Shown one piece after another: positions 1 through 11,200 of a DNA stretch of 64,000 bases. This stretch comes from Parapristionchus giblindavisi. Lineage: Eukaryota; Nematoda; Chromadorea; Rhabditida; Diplogasteridae. Location: contig CALSFV010000105.1 of NCBI GenBank assembly GCA_943737045.1, forward strand, positions 1 through 64,000. Reading direction: 5' to 3'. Both the position numbers and the translations under genes were made by a program. Each line of letters starts with the position of its first letter. Positions within the stretch are counted from its first letter, which is position 1. Under the pieces are notes generated by a model. It made no database searches. It worked only from the letters and a program-made list of their open reading frames with translations, and was not told the DNA's origin.

Positions 1-263
1 TGCTCTCTCCATTGGCGCAAACTCTCTCGCAGAAAAAGAACTCGTGAGAGAATTTCGAAATCAGCTCATAGTCAGGGCGTGCTTTTGAAAAAAGAAATAA
101 ATATAATTGCCGATTGTCCACCCTATTCTCGTCAAATTATCACATTCGCAATTTTTACGGAGAGTAATCTACCCTACCGTACTGTCGCATTACCGATTGT
201 AATCACTTAATTGCCATCGGTAAATTAATTTAATTACTTATATAATATTAATTACAATCCCAC

Positions 264-3200
264 CTTGACCGTCTCCTCTCCATCCTCCTCCTCACTGTCC
301 TCCGCACTCTTCACCTTCATCTTCCTCTTAGCCGCAGCCTTCTTCCTCACTCCTCCCTCGCCCTCCTCTGCTCCCTCTGCCGATGACGCCGTCGAGCCCT
401 CCACGAGCACGTCCGTCTCCTTCGCTCCCTCTACCACCTCCACGTCCTCCACCTGCAATAAGATGGAATAGTAATAATAATATTAGTAATAATAATAATA
501 ATTATTATTGAATACAAGGTCTAGCTACCAGGGAACATATGGTCTAGCGTCGCCTACAGTAGAGCCTTCAAGTTCAACAAGAGTCGCAACAAGAAACCAC
601 CGGGCTGCATCCAAGCCACTATCTTTCTCTCTAATTTTACTCTCCGTTCTGGCAACACTCTCTCGTAGATAAAGGAGAGCGGAGTCTCAAATTAGCACAG
701 GGTGTTTAAAAATTACTTCGAACAAAAGTGCAGGCAAATTCGAATCAATTCATCATAATGCAGGACAATATTCACCCAACCCCAACCTATTAATAACTCC
801 ATTGATCGCCTCCTAAATCGAGAGATCAAAGATCACGGGAACGAAGACCAACAGATCAAACTGCATAGTTGAAGTAATCAAACTACAAGAGCCTTACCTC
901 CTTATCACTCTCACTGCCATAATCATCTTCCTCCTTCGGCTTCGTCTGCTCCTGTCGAGTCTTGCACCGACGACGACGCTGACCCTTCGCGTTCATCACC
1001 TGCAAGAGCAAGATTGTAGTATGATCTTTGATCTTTATAGTATGATCTTTGATCGTTATAGCATGATCTTTGATTTTTATATTCTGTATATCTCACCAGC
1101 TTGCGGATGTACGGATGGCGCAGGTCCTCCTCGAAGGTGGGCAGACGCGTGAAGATGAGCTGTGTCATGTCGGCGAGTGTGGTGCGGGCGGCCTGATCAG
1201 GGAGGAATTCAAATCATACATGGGTGCCTACATGGGGGTGCCCTCTGTAAAATTATGGCTTTTCGAAAATTTGTTAAATGCCCCTTGTTAAAAATGAGAA
1301 TTAATTGAAATTTTTGAAAAAATAGTGAAATCCCCCGATAAAATTAACCATTTTACGTTCGGAAGCCCCCTGTAGAATCGAGCTCCAGGTACCCCGCCCA
1401 TGTATGATTCAAATTAAGGTACAAATATTAATTTAATATAACTAACATTATATAGCTGTTACTTTAATGGGCAAGCAAACCTAGATTTGTACCTTATTAT
1501 TAGAAATAATAAGGTACAAATCTAGGTTAAAAAAAAAAAAAAAAAAACTACGCTAAATAATCAATGTATAATAGTTGAAATGCTAGCAATATTGGCTAGA
1601 AACGCTTACGATATACCAATAAACCAATGGCTCTCACCTTTCTGAGCAACTCGGAGAGGTGCTGCTCGAAGCAGATACGGAAGCACGACTGCATCATGTC
1701 GCACACTGCCTGCAATCGAACACTGATTGATTAGCTGTGGGGACAGCGCAACTAGTCCATCGAAAGACTCATGCATGTATTCATGTATCATGTATTTAAT
1801 TGTTTAGAATAAAAGTACTTATATATACGACGTTCATTATTTCTTCTCTCATTTCGACTGTCTCGTTTACGCGTGAGCATGTGATAAAATAAATAAAATA
1901 ATAATAAAACCAACCTCATTGGACAACAATCGTCCGGCGGGCGAGAGCAGTAGTGCGCGGAGTACGTGAAGAATCTCGAATAGCACGCATCTGCAAATAT
2001 GTTAATCACTCAATAAGTCAATCGATCAATCATTCAAACAATCAATAAATCAATCGATCAATCAATCAAACAATCAAACAATCAATAAATCAATCAATCA
2101 ATCAATTAATCAACTAATTAGACATTCTAGCCGACAGATTATTAATGATATCGACTAATGACACTTTTAAAAAAGAGCCGAAACTCGAAATCGGCGAGTT
2201 TCCAAGCTATTTTTTAAAGAGCCATAATCATACATTGCCATACCCTCGCAGTGCGAGGATTGACCCACTATATAAGGCCTATTTTAGGGCACTTGATAAA
2301 CAAATTAAGCTAAAAATGACGATTTTTAAGCGAAAATAACGAATTTTGTGAATCAACCCACCCTATTTCGAGAATTGACCCACTATATAAAAATAAACGG
2401 CGAGGGTACCGAAAATGTATGGCCATAATCTATATATAAAATTGTAGTATATATGATTAACGGTTATTATTATAATTTATTATTATATTATTATAATATT
2501 ATTATTATTGATTATTCAAAAATCAATAAACCACTCACTCATCACTGCCCGCATTGGCTCCACCGATAAACTTCGTGTGCGTGACGGCCTGGGCGATGCT
2601 TTCCACCGTGTGCGCCGCTTTGACACTGAAACGATGCCGGGGTTGATCTTTGATCTCTACCCATTAATATTAACTACCCAAGTCTTTGCTACCCAAGTCG
2701 TAGCATCGTATTTATGCGTGCACAGAGAAATACATTAAGCCTTTGGCTATATACCAATTAGCCTGGGGCCCGTTTTTTTCCAAAATCATGTGACAAACAA
2801 GTACAATGATGACGACAAAGAGCAAAGATCAACAATCAAGTACCCCAAAGATCAAAGATCACTCGCACCTGCTCGCATCAATCAGTCCGTATGAGAGGAA
2901 CTTGGCGACGGATGATAGAGCCGACTCCGTGATGGGTCCATTCGTGTTCTGCGATCGGATGACCTCGAGGAAGGGCGAGAGGAACGTGAGCGGGTTCATG
3001 TCCATAACGTCCGATACCTAGAGGTCAAAGATCAAAGATCAAAGATCAAACTATAAAGATAATGAGAAATCAAATATTTAAAATTAAAATTTGATAAACT
3101 ATTATTTTGATAGTCTAATAGTGATGTAAGCCTAGGAAAACGTGATTGGGGTTTCGGCCCTAGGTATAGACGCCTACCACTCGAAAGATCAAACTACAGA

Positions 3201-3669
3201 GGTATTAGTAATTCAAACACCAAACATCGTACCGTATTCAGGACCTCTCTAAGGTCTGCGAATGATCTGAGCAGCGGGTCCGTGTCCTCCATCGATGCCG
3301 TGGTGCCGGACTGAATAAATAAATAAATTAATTAATTAACAGAAAAATAGTTAAACTGTAAATAAAATATTAGAAAAGCGTGGAATACATTGCAAAAAAA
3401 GGACTACAATATTTTAAAACTACGAAAAAGAACTGTATTTTCGTCCAGCTAAAAGTGGCAAAAAGAGTAAAGTATTATTCATGGCACACGAATGATCACT
3501 GCTAGGGGAGTGTTAATTGTAAGTGGAATGCTCGTACTGTAGTGGAATACCGTATCTATCTGTATAATACTGTATATACCTGTAGATGCCAATGACGGCG
3601 TGCCTTCTTGAGCAGTGCGACGACGGCATCTGATTCGCCGAAGACCACGTGAAGACCGTTGACGGCCAT
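264..3669 (-). CDS. GBF1: GBF1-type ArfGEF, N-terminal part (runs off window)
   Basis: Golgi Arf1 guanine-nucleotide exchange factor of the GBF1/Gea family, which acts in COPI coat recruitment at the early Golgi. Nine exons in transcript order: 3669-3580, 3310-3233, 3017-2869, 2625-2539, 1990-1915, 1709-1638, 1192-1097, 999-898, 452-264, giving 313 aa in one frame. Only the N-terminal DCB (dimerisation/cyclophilin-binding) region is seen; HUS, Sec7 and C-terminal domains must lie left of position 1. Family-typical strings are [54 protein letters not shown] and [13 protein letters not shown]. The last two exons code for basic then acidic low-complexity sequence, usual for the DCB-HUS linker. 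The start was chosen at 3669 because the ATG directly follows a CAG and opens [12 protein letters not shown], matching the family N-terminus; CAG-ATG suggests spliced-leader addition or a 5' UTR intron. The last exon could instead end at a TAA a few codons on (KVGL), but the family length argues for a donor GTGGGA. Confidence 0.88.
541..615. repeat. Dispersed 75 bp repeat, also at 63588-63660 inverted
   Basis: CTAGCGTCGCCTACAGTAGAGCCTTCAAGTT..GAGTCGCAACAAGAAAC..GGGCTGCATCCAAG here is matched at 63588-63660 on the other strand with about a dozen differences. Both copies lie next to a half hairpin MITE of family A, so they may be parts of one larger composite. Confidence 0.6.
1215..1406. mobile_element. 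MITE family C, copy 1
   Basis: About 192 bp, bounded by CATACATGGG at the left and its inverse at the right, with the internal landmark GAGCTCCAGGTACCCCGCCC near the right end. Related copies lie at 4942-5323 and 11944-12136, with a decayed one near 52821-52947. It sits in GBF1 intron 6; its left edge is only 22 nt from the acceptor of exon 7. No coding sequence. Superfamily not assigned. Confidence 0.7.
2229..2421. mobile_element. MITE family B, copy 1
   Basis: About 190 bp short element with ends CATACATT...AATGTATG and internal words GCGAGGATTGACCCACTATATAA. Other copies: 19132-19312, 42834-43016, 43623-43815 and, inverted, 57917-58114. It lies in GBF1 intron 4. No coding capacity. Confidence 0.7.
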
Positions 3670-4243
3670 CTGATATCGATTATTGTACTGTCACGAAAAG
3701 AAACGAAGCGAAAGGGACGAGAGTGTGTAAAACTAAGAGTTTTCTCTGATTTCCTTTACTTTCGGCAAATATTTGATTGAAACTAAATATCAATCATCTT
3801 CTATTCCTAACATATCACAACCTCCCATATGTGTTCAAAATGTCGTTTAATCATTATCAAGCTTGATTTTTGTTCGGATGATATAAGATACCTTGACTAT
3901 TGCCGTTGAACCTCTCTCGATTTCTTACAATTGCTGTGAATCGAGAAACCTGCGGGTGCAATCAGAGATGATGAATGGATCAAATATGAAGGATAAATTC
4001 AGTGAAAGATATGCGAAACTGCCGCAAACAGTTGAATCGACAAGAATAATTAATGAACTTTTAAAAAAAATCTTTATATCTTCAAATTCGATTTAAATAC
4101 CCGTGAATATAAATAACTGAAACAAGTAAGGCAGAGTGAGCAGAGAGAACAAATAACAAAGAAAATTTTCAAAAACAACTACAATTTAAACAACTATACA
4201 ACGTCACACTAGTTAAGATTCCTAAGAGATCAAAGGTCAAAGA

Positions 4244-6764
4244 TCAGAGATCATCAGGTTCTTCAAAGAACCAGTGATTGGACAGCCAGCCCATCCTCGA
4301 CGGTGGCCACACGCGATACACTAATCGGATTTGAACCAAGCCTGAAATGGGAATAATAATAATTTCTTTACCACAAATAGGCAAACGTGTGATAAACAAT
4401 AAATGAATGAAAGTAGAAAAGAGAGATCAATCTTACAGAGGAGATCTAGTATTTAATAGCAAAAATACTAAATGAGATTTTACTTGCTTTCCAACAGCTA
4501 TCATAAGAAACTATTTTCGTTATCCAACTCAATGGGCGTTCTACTAAAGATGGCCAGCCCCAATGAGTGCAGGTCCACTGTCTAGAGCACATGGCTGAAA
4601 CAGTATTCCTCTAAATTCCAATATCTATTATGCTAATAGTTATTTTCTGATAATTAGTATACAGCACGTACAAATTGACATCATCATATCACATTCGTAA
4701 AAAATATAGTGATAAAACCGCAATCTGACTGGTCACCCCAAGCAACATAGCATAATCATCAGCAAAATTAGCTGGTAATCTAGCATAATCAGGTTCCAGC
4801 TCAGTTATATTCAGTGCAGTTTAAACGAAAAGATTAATTAATTAAATAAATAAATATATCCTAAAGACAGAAAAACGTAAAGGATCCACCATACTCATAG
4901 TGTGCGTATATAACGATTTATAATAGCGCTGTTAAAGATACCATACATGGTCGCCGACATGGGGTGCCCCCTTGTAAAATTAGTGCTTTTCGAAAATTTG
5001 TGGAAACGTTTAAGTGAAATTTTTGAAAAAAAAGTTAAGCCCCCTGTAAAATTAACCATTTGCGTTCGGATACCCCCTTTAGAATCGAGCTCCAGCTCTG
5101 GTATTTCGAAACTTAAAGTCTACTTAAACTACGTCATAGACTTAAAGTAGACTTTAAGTAAACTTAAAGTGAAAGAACATTTGACGAAATGCATTACAGT
5201 ATACCATACCACTTTAAGTACACTTACGTTTAACTTGAAGTAGACTTACAAGTCTACTTCAAGTGCAGGCTTTAAGTAGACTTTAAGTTTCGAAATACCA
5301 GAGAGGTACCCCGCCCATGTATGAAAGATACAACACTGCTGCACCTTGAGGAATCGGTCCAAAACTGCGTGAATCCGTCGACACCGCACTATTGTCACCT
5401 AGCAGGAACACATGACCGAGGGGCACACGACCGGTGGGGAGATGCTCCGTGGGAAGGACTATATCACGCTCCTGCAAATGCAGCATTATTAATATTAATA
5501 TTATTTTATTTCCTGTATTTAATTAAATTAATCTATCATGCATCATATGATGTTTCAACAAGAAAACAACGAGTGAAATGAAAGTAACTGGCACAAGGAG
5601 AAATGAAATGCGCGTGAAATAGGACAAGGCGTATTGATAATTATTATACCCTACAAAAAATCCTGCTGATAAATACTTTAAAAAAAAGCAAAACCATAAT
5701 TCAACAACTTGATGTTATCTAGAGAGATTTAGATAAGGCGGAATATTATAAATTAATGATACATTAATAATAATTAAAATTATAATAAACATTATTGCTA
5801 ATTTGCTGGCTTTCACCAGTGAGCCAATTTAACTAACTCCAAGAATCGCGTACCATTCCAGCTATTCTCTTGCACAACAACTGATTGTGATCGTGGGGAT
5901 TGAGGGCGCCGACGATGTCGCCACGACGGATATTGCCTCGTCTCACACCTTAATATTAATAATAATAATAATACTACTACTAATAATAATAATAAACGAT
6001 TATTATTATCATATTTGATAAATTTTAATCGAATACTGAGTCAGAAATCACAGCTGGCAACATAGCAACGATAGCAACCGATAATTCAGTTAGGATACTA
6101 CAATTTTAACCAATAATTCATCATATATAACGATTATTTACACACTAATAATCCCACACAAAATAATCGGTTGTTCCTATCACAATATCGGAAATGGCCA
6201 GAATCCTTATGTAAATGCACGAGGAACGCGGTTGTCAACATCACGTGTCGCGTGTCTCTCTGTATACTTTTCAGTAAATGATCAATAGACACATTGCCAA
6301 ACAGGAATGTGGACACATCAACCGATTATTGAAAGCGATAACGACATCGTCAAGAGCACATTGTAAGCTGGAGAGTGAAAGAGAATTAGAGAAACAGAGA
6401 GGTAAAGGACAAAAAAGGGCAAAACGCACTCATTCTTTCAGCGATTACAAGATCTCCATCTTCTATGGTTGGATGCATGGAGGGACCGGAGCAGATGACG
6501 AGTTCACCCACATGACTGAAATAGAAAACAATTTAAAAACAAAATTAATCATTCCAATGATGAAATTGGCATTTCTCATACAATTGATCGTCAAAATTCG
6601 GCTGTAACAAAACAATCTTCAAAAATCTTCCCGCGATGTATTGAATTGGCTCAATAATAGAGCACTCACCTTCCGATCGTGTTCGCCACACAATAGAATA
6701 GCGCTGTTCGGGATACAACTTTGCCTGCGAATCGCCACGTTGCATACTGTGACCATCCACTCAT
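4244..6764 (-). CDS. IMMP1L: Mitochondrial inner membrane protease subunit 1
   Basis: Serine-lysine type signal peptidase of the mitochondrial inner membrane (IMP complex), which removes bipartite sorting signals on the intermembrane-space side. Five exons: 6764-6670, 6515-6430, 5948-5854, 5471-5345, 4341-4244; phases join perfectly to 166 aa plus TGA, the length I recall for human IMMP1L. The N-terminus (MSGWSQYATWRFAGKVV) leads into a membrane segment at about residues 17-32. The catalytic serine box is CSGPSMHPTI with Ser44; the lysine box is LLCKRIAGM with Lys87; the third box VPLGHVFLLGDN..STDSRSFGPIPQG follows, then a C-terminal GLVQIRLVYRVWPPSRMGW. The serine box and GPIP ending are closer to IMMP1L than IMMP2L. 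The start is the only in-frame ATG before the membrane segment. The stop lies 575 bp before the GBF1 ATG on the same strand. Intron 3 carries a nested MITE. Confidence 0.93.
4942..5323. mobile_element. MITE family C, copy 2, interrupted
   Basis: Same ends and internal words as the copy at 1215-1406, but split after GAGCTCCAG by a 208 bp insertion (5096-5303). It lies in IMMP1L intron 4 on the transcript side just 3' of exon 4; its right edge is 21 bp from that exon's donor. Confidence 0.7.
5096..5303. mobile_element. 208 bp fold-back inserted into MITE family C
   Basis: Terminal inverted repeat beginning CTCTGGTATTTCGAAACTTA, with further inverted copies of an AAGTCTACTTAAA-like word inside. 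The uninterrupted family member at 1215-1406 gives the empty site CCAG/GTACC. Comparison shows a 2 bp AG repeated at both edges (5094-5095 and 5304-5305), a candidate target duplication. No coding sequence. Confidence 0.7.
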
Positions 6765-7289
6765 GAGGCGTCGAGTGCCTCCAACTCACGCAGAACTGAG
6801 TTGGCAGTGGTAGATGGAGATGAACCAGAGTCTGGGATGGTGAGTCAGACACCTCACGGGTAACGAACAACAACTATACTTCAAGAAGCACGACAAAATC
6901 GAACGTCAAATTGACTTGGCAGAATGAACATGTATACTTACAGTAAGCTGACGTGAGTCAAATAGGGCGCAGACATGATTTCACAGGAAAATATTCATTT
7001 TCATCTAAAGTAACTGGTCACTTGATGTATTGTTAAGTTTATATTTTAGCGTGAACATGTATGAATAAGGTGAATAGCAAAACAAACTAAATTATAGTAA
7101 AGTAAACAGTTTACTGGAATGTTTATCTCCAGAGAAACCAGACAAAAGTCAGAGACGCAGAGTTTGCGACGATTTTTTGGCAAATTGCCAAGACTTCACT
7201 GAATTTCTTTATAATTTTTGCTTTCAGCCTAAATTCAAGTATATTTCTGCGAATAATTATTTATTTATTCTCTCAAGTTAACTGCCAAC
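6765..7289. promoter_or_regulatory. Divergent promoter region IMMP1L / SPOUT1
   Basis: 525 bp between the ATGs of two head-to-head genes. No TATA box stands out. The sequence is plain AT-rich and no repeat family was recognised in it. The promoter role is inferred from gene orientation only. Confidence 0.4.
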
Positions 7290-8174
7290 ATGAGTTCCCA
7301 TGCGCAAGAGGTGGAGAGACGACGTTTCATTCGAAAACGTCTGTTCAAGACGAAAGGCGCCGAAGCAGAAAAGACATGGAGAAAAAGTCAGTTTCTTAGT
7401 TGCTATCTACTTATTATTATGCTTTGTTTAAACAAGTTAGTTTTGTCATTTCAAACGCCAAATGACAAATGCGAACGTGTTAGCTATTTCACTATAAAGA
7501 ATTGTGTCTTGTATTGTAAAATATTTATTTTTGTTCAGAGAAGGCCGAGAAGAGTCAACAGCGCGAGGAACGATTGATCCAGCAGTTGGAGGAATTCAAG
7601 GTAATTCATTTTTATCACGAGGGCATTTGTAGCCCCCAAGATCACTATTCCGTCGAGTGTACAGCAGTGGTAGGAATAGACTGTTTATCTGGTGCCGTAT
7701 GCATGAACTTTGGAAAACCGTTTGTCGAGAAATGTGACGCCACAAGCATAATATTTTTTGTTGTCCTTTGAGTTACAACACGTATATAAAATAGAGACTA
7801 TTAGAGAGAATAATAAAACTACTCAGCAGAGCTCCTATCATGCTTGTCCACTTTTCATGAGCTGATTTCTCCATCATGTCACCTGTTAATCTTGCGTCAT
7901 TTCTAGGCTCAGAAGGAAGGAAAGGCCGCTGCTACTTCCAATAGCGAAGAACAAGATGAAGAAGAGGAGACATCCAAAGGTCTCCTTACTAATTTATATT
8001 CTTTTTCAGTATTAGTGATGTTGTAGAGTCAGTCTGAATAATTTTAAATTGAATAATTTAAATTTTTCTTCTCGTTTAGGCAAGCCATACTCGCTCAGCA
8101 TCGCGATTCCCGGTTCATTTCTTCTCAATGCACAAAGTGCCGAACTTCGAACGTACATGGCGGGACAGGTTGTG

Positions 8175-8227
<53 letters not shown>

Positions 8228-11200
8228 GATTATGATTATGATTATTATCATTTATTATTATTAATTTATTCCATCTAATGTATTATATAAAAGTGCATGG
8301 CTGTTTCTATTCACTGTCCGTTGCTTAGTCGAAATTTCTTGGCCTTGTTTCTGAGCCCGTATCCATAAACGTTGCCAAATCGTTTGTTGACAAACATGAC
8401 ATCACACGCATATGGGCGAGTTTTGTAAACGCCTTTGGTTAGAGTTGTGACGTCACGTTTGTCGGGAAACAGTTTGGATACATATGTGGGAATATCATCA
8501 TAAACGGCTCAAACAAGCGCATCATATTCTTTTATATCAACAAAAAAGGGAAAATTTGTGTATTAAACACGTAAACTATTATTAACTATGATAATAATTC
8601 CAAAAGCAATACCAATAATAATGCCTGCTAACCACCTTATCTTACTTATTATATGACACTTTTTGCCAAAAACAAAACTGTATAGGACTGAAATATTCGC
8701 TCCCTATATACAACACGCCAACCCGGCACTTTCTCGTTTCACCCTATGCACATGAAGAATGCAAATTCGTTCATAACCGATGCATTTATTTTTGCATACT
8801 CAATAGCAATCAATGATTATGTCGTCAACATTTAAAAAATCAATAATTTCTAAAAATAGATAATCGATCATTTACGGTAATATTGACTATTGTAGATCGC
8901 TCGAGCTGCCACCCTTTTCCGCGTCTCCGAAATCATCGTCTACGATGAGAGTGCGCGCATGACTGATGAGTAGGTTTATATTATATTTTAATTAAATTAA
9001 ATTAATATTAATATAGGTTTAGATGCACATTAATGTTAAAAGTTAAATAATGTTATAAAAATTGTACAAGTCGTCATTCATCGGTCTCATTATACCTATA
9101 GAAACAAACCTATTTTTGAATTGATCATTAGTTCAAATATCAGACATTTGTTATCATAGATAGAGCTTCGTAAAGCCAATGGATTGTGGACAAGGTAGAT
9201 ATTTATGTAATATCTATCGATAGTCTACAACCAATTGGCTTTTCGAAGAAAAAATCAACATTTGATATCGATTATCGCTTTTCACAGGCAATTGGAATCG
9301 TATTGGGGCGGCCATTGGCACGGTGACATCCAACCCGCTGAAGGCAACGTCGAGGCCAACTTCCATCTCGCCAGAATTCTCGAGGTTAGACTGATTCTCG
9401 AAACGAAGAATCTAATATCGAGTGGATGATCTATTTGGTATTCTTATTCTGGATAGAGTCTCAACATAATTGTGAAAGAATTTATAACGAATAAGGGAAG
9501 ATTCCAGTATCTATTATTATAATAATATTAACGTTATACTTTTTGTTATTATTAAAGAATATTATTATTATTATTATTACAGTATCTGGAGTGCCCACAG
9601 TATCTAAGAAAGGCGTTGTTCCTGAAGCAGAGACCGCTGCAGTTTGCTGGTTGGTTTATATATTATTTATTTAATTGTTTACTTATTTATTTATTATTTT
9701 ATTGTTCATTTGCTTTCGACGTTAATGACGACGAATCTTACAATATATGCCCTGATCCGCTTTCCTTCCGTATATGATATCTTTTATTTATTTATCTTTA
9801 ACGATAAACAGTGAGAGATGGCAGTGAAAATGAATAAAATTATGGGAAATCGTCATACTGCATCGTTGCTAGCGACAATAACTGAATGATGTTTCATTTG
9901 CTTAACTGGTATTCACCTGGTTTCAGAATCTAAAATAACGAATTTTTAGATTTGCCGGATAATTGTAATGAATTCTGGTTATGATTTTCATAGTGGTGAT
10001 GGTCAAGGATGATCGTGATTAATAATAATAATAATAATATATTTATCTTCATTGCAGGTCTTCTGAATCCTCTGGACGCTCAACATCATCTAAAGGCGAA
10101 CGATCTGCGTTGGCGATTCAGAGAAGGAGTCATTCTGGACAAACCGGTGAAGAAGGGACGAGGAGCACTGGTTGATATTGGACTCGACAAGGTGTGGTAT
10201 TAATTTAAATTTAATTATATTAAATTTTAAATTGACAATGTAGGGATATAATAATAATAATAATAAATTTATCACGTCAAGCGATCATCGCTAGGTGGGG
10301 ATGGAACGGGTAAAGTCATGACTATTCATACTCCACCATGTAGATCCGATCGTTCTTGTCAGATCATCCCTCCATCTCGGTGGAGGTCGTCCAGCAACGC
10401 GAGAGCGAGATAACGGCGTCCATACTGTAGTATTGCGAGCCCAGCGGTCCATGGTCATCCTCTTGATCTTCTGTGCCCAATTGCATTTCCTCCGCAAAGC
10501 CTCCGTATTCCAATCCTTCAACTTGGTCGCATCTCTTATCCGTTCATTCCTCCATCGATCTCTCAACGATATTCCTAGCATCCGCCTAGGGATATGATAT
10601 AAATTATATTATTAACTTTAAATTTAAATTAAATTAGATATTGGTGGTAAATCAGTGGCTAGAAAAGGTATGCTCATCCCGGTGAGTCACTCGGCACTTT
10701 CTGGTCGCTGCATTTTCTCAAGAGGCAGACGCTCTCTGAAATGACCGCTGTTTTGACTTCCAATCATATGTGGGCACGCTGGGGAAAAGGCTGTGCGCAA
10801 ACCGGGAAATGGTAAGGCAAGGCTATGCGCATGGCCATTTTTTGCAGATTTGACTAGATTTTTTTTCATTTTTTGCGAGGCAAAGCTATGCGCAACGCTC
10901 CACAAGGGAAGGCAAGGCTGTGTGCAAAAAGAATTCGTTTTCATGCGCCCACCTATGCTTTCAATGAATCACTATATAAAAATATCCTCTGAGTACGCGG
11001 AAATGTTTGATATAAGTTTATTGTTTAAATCCGAAAATTCCAGAAAAATCGGAAAACTTGAAAATCTGTAGCGTGGCTATTCAACCTATGAGTCAGCGAC
11101 GTGAAAAAGATTGTATATGCGAGAGTATTGAGGAAGAGGATAGAGAGTAATTAAAAATATAGAAACTATAATATATGATAATAATTTTATGCGTTTCACA

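Noticed and set aside
8012..8264. Poly-isoleucine frames on both strands
   Set aside because: ATT microsatellite.
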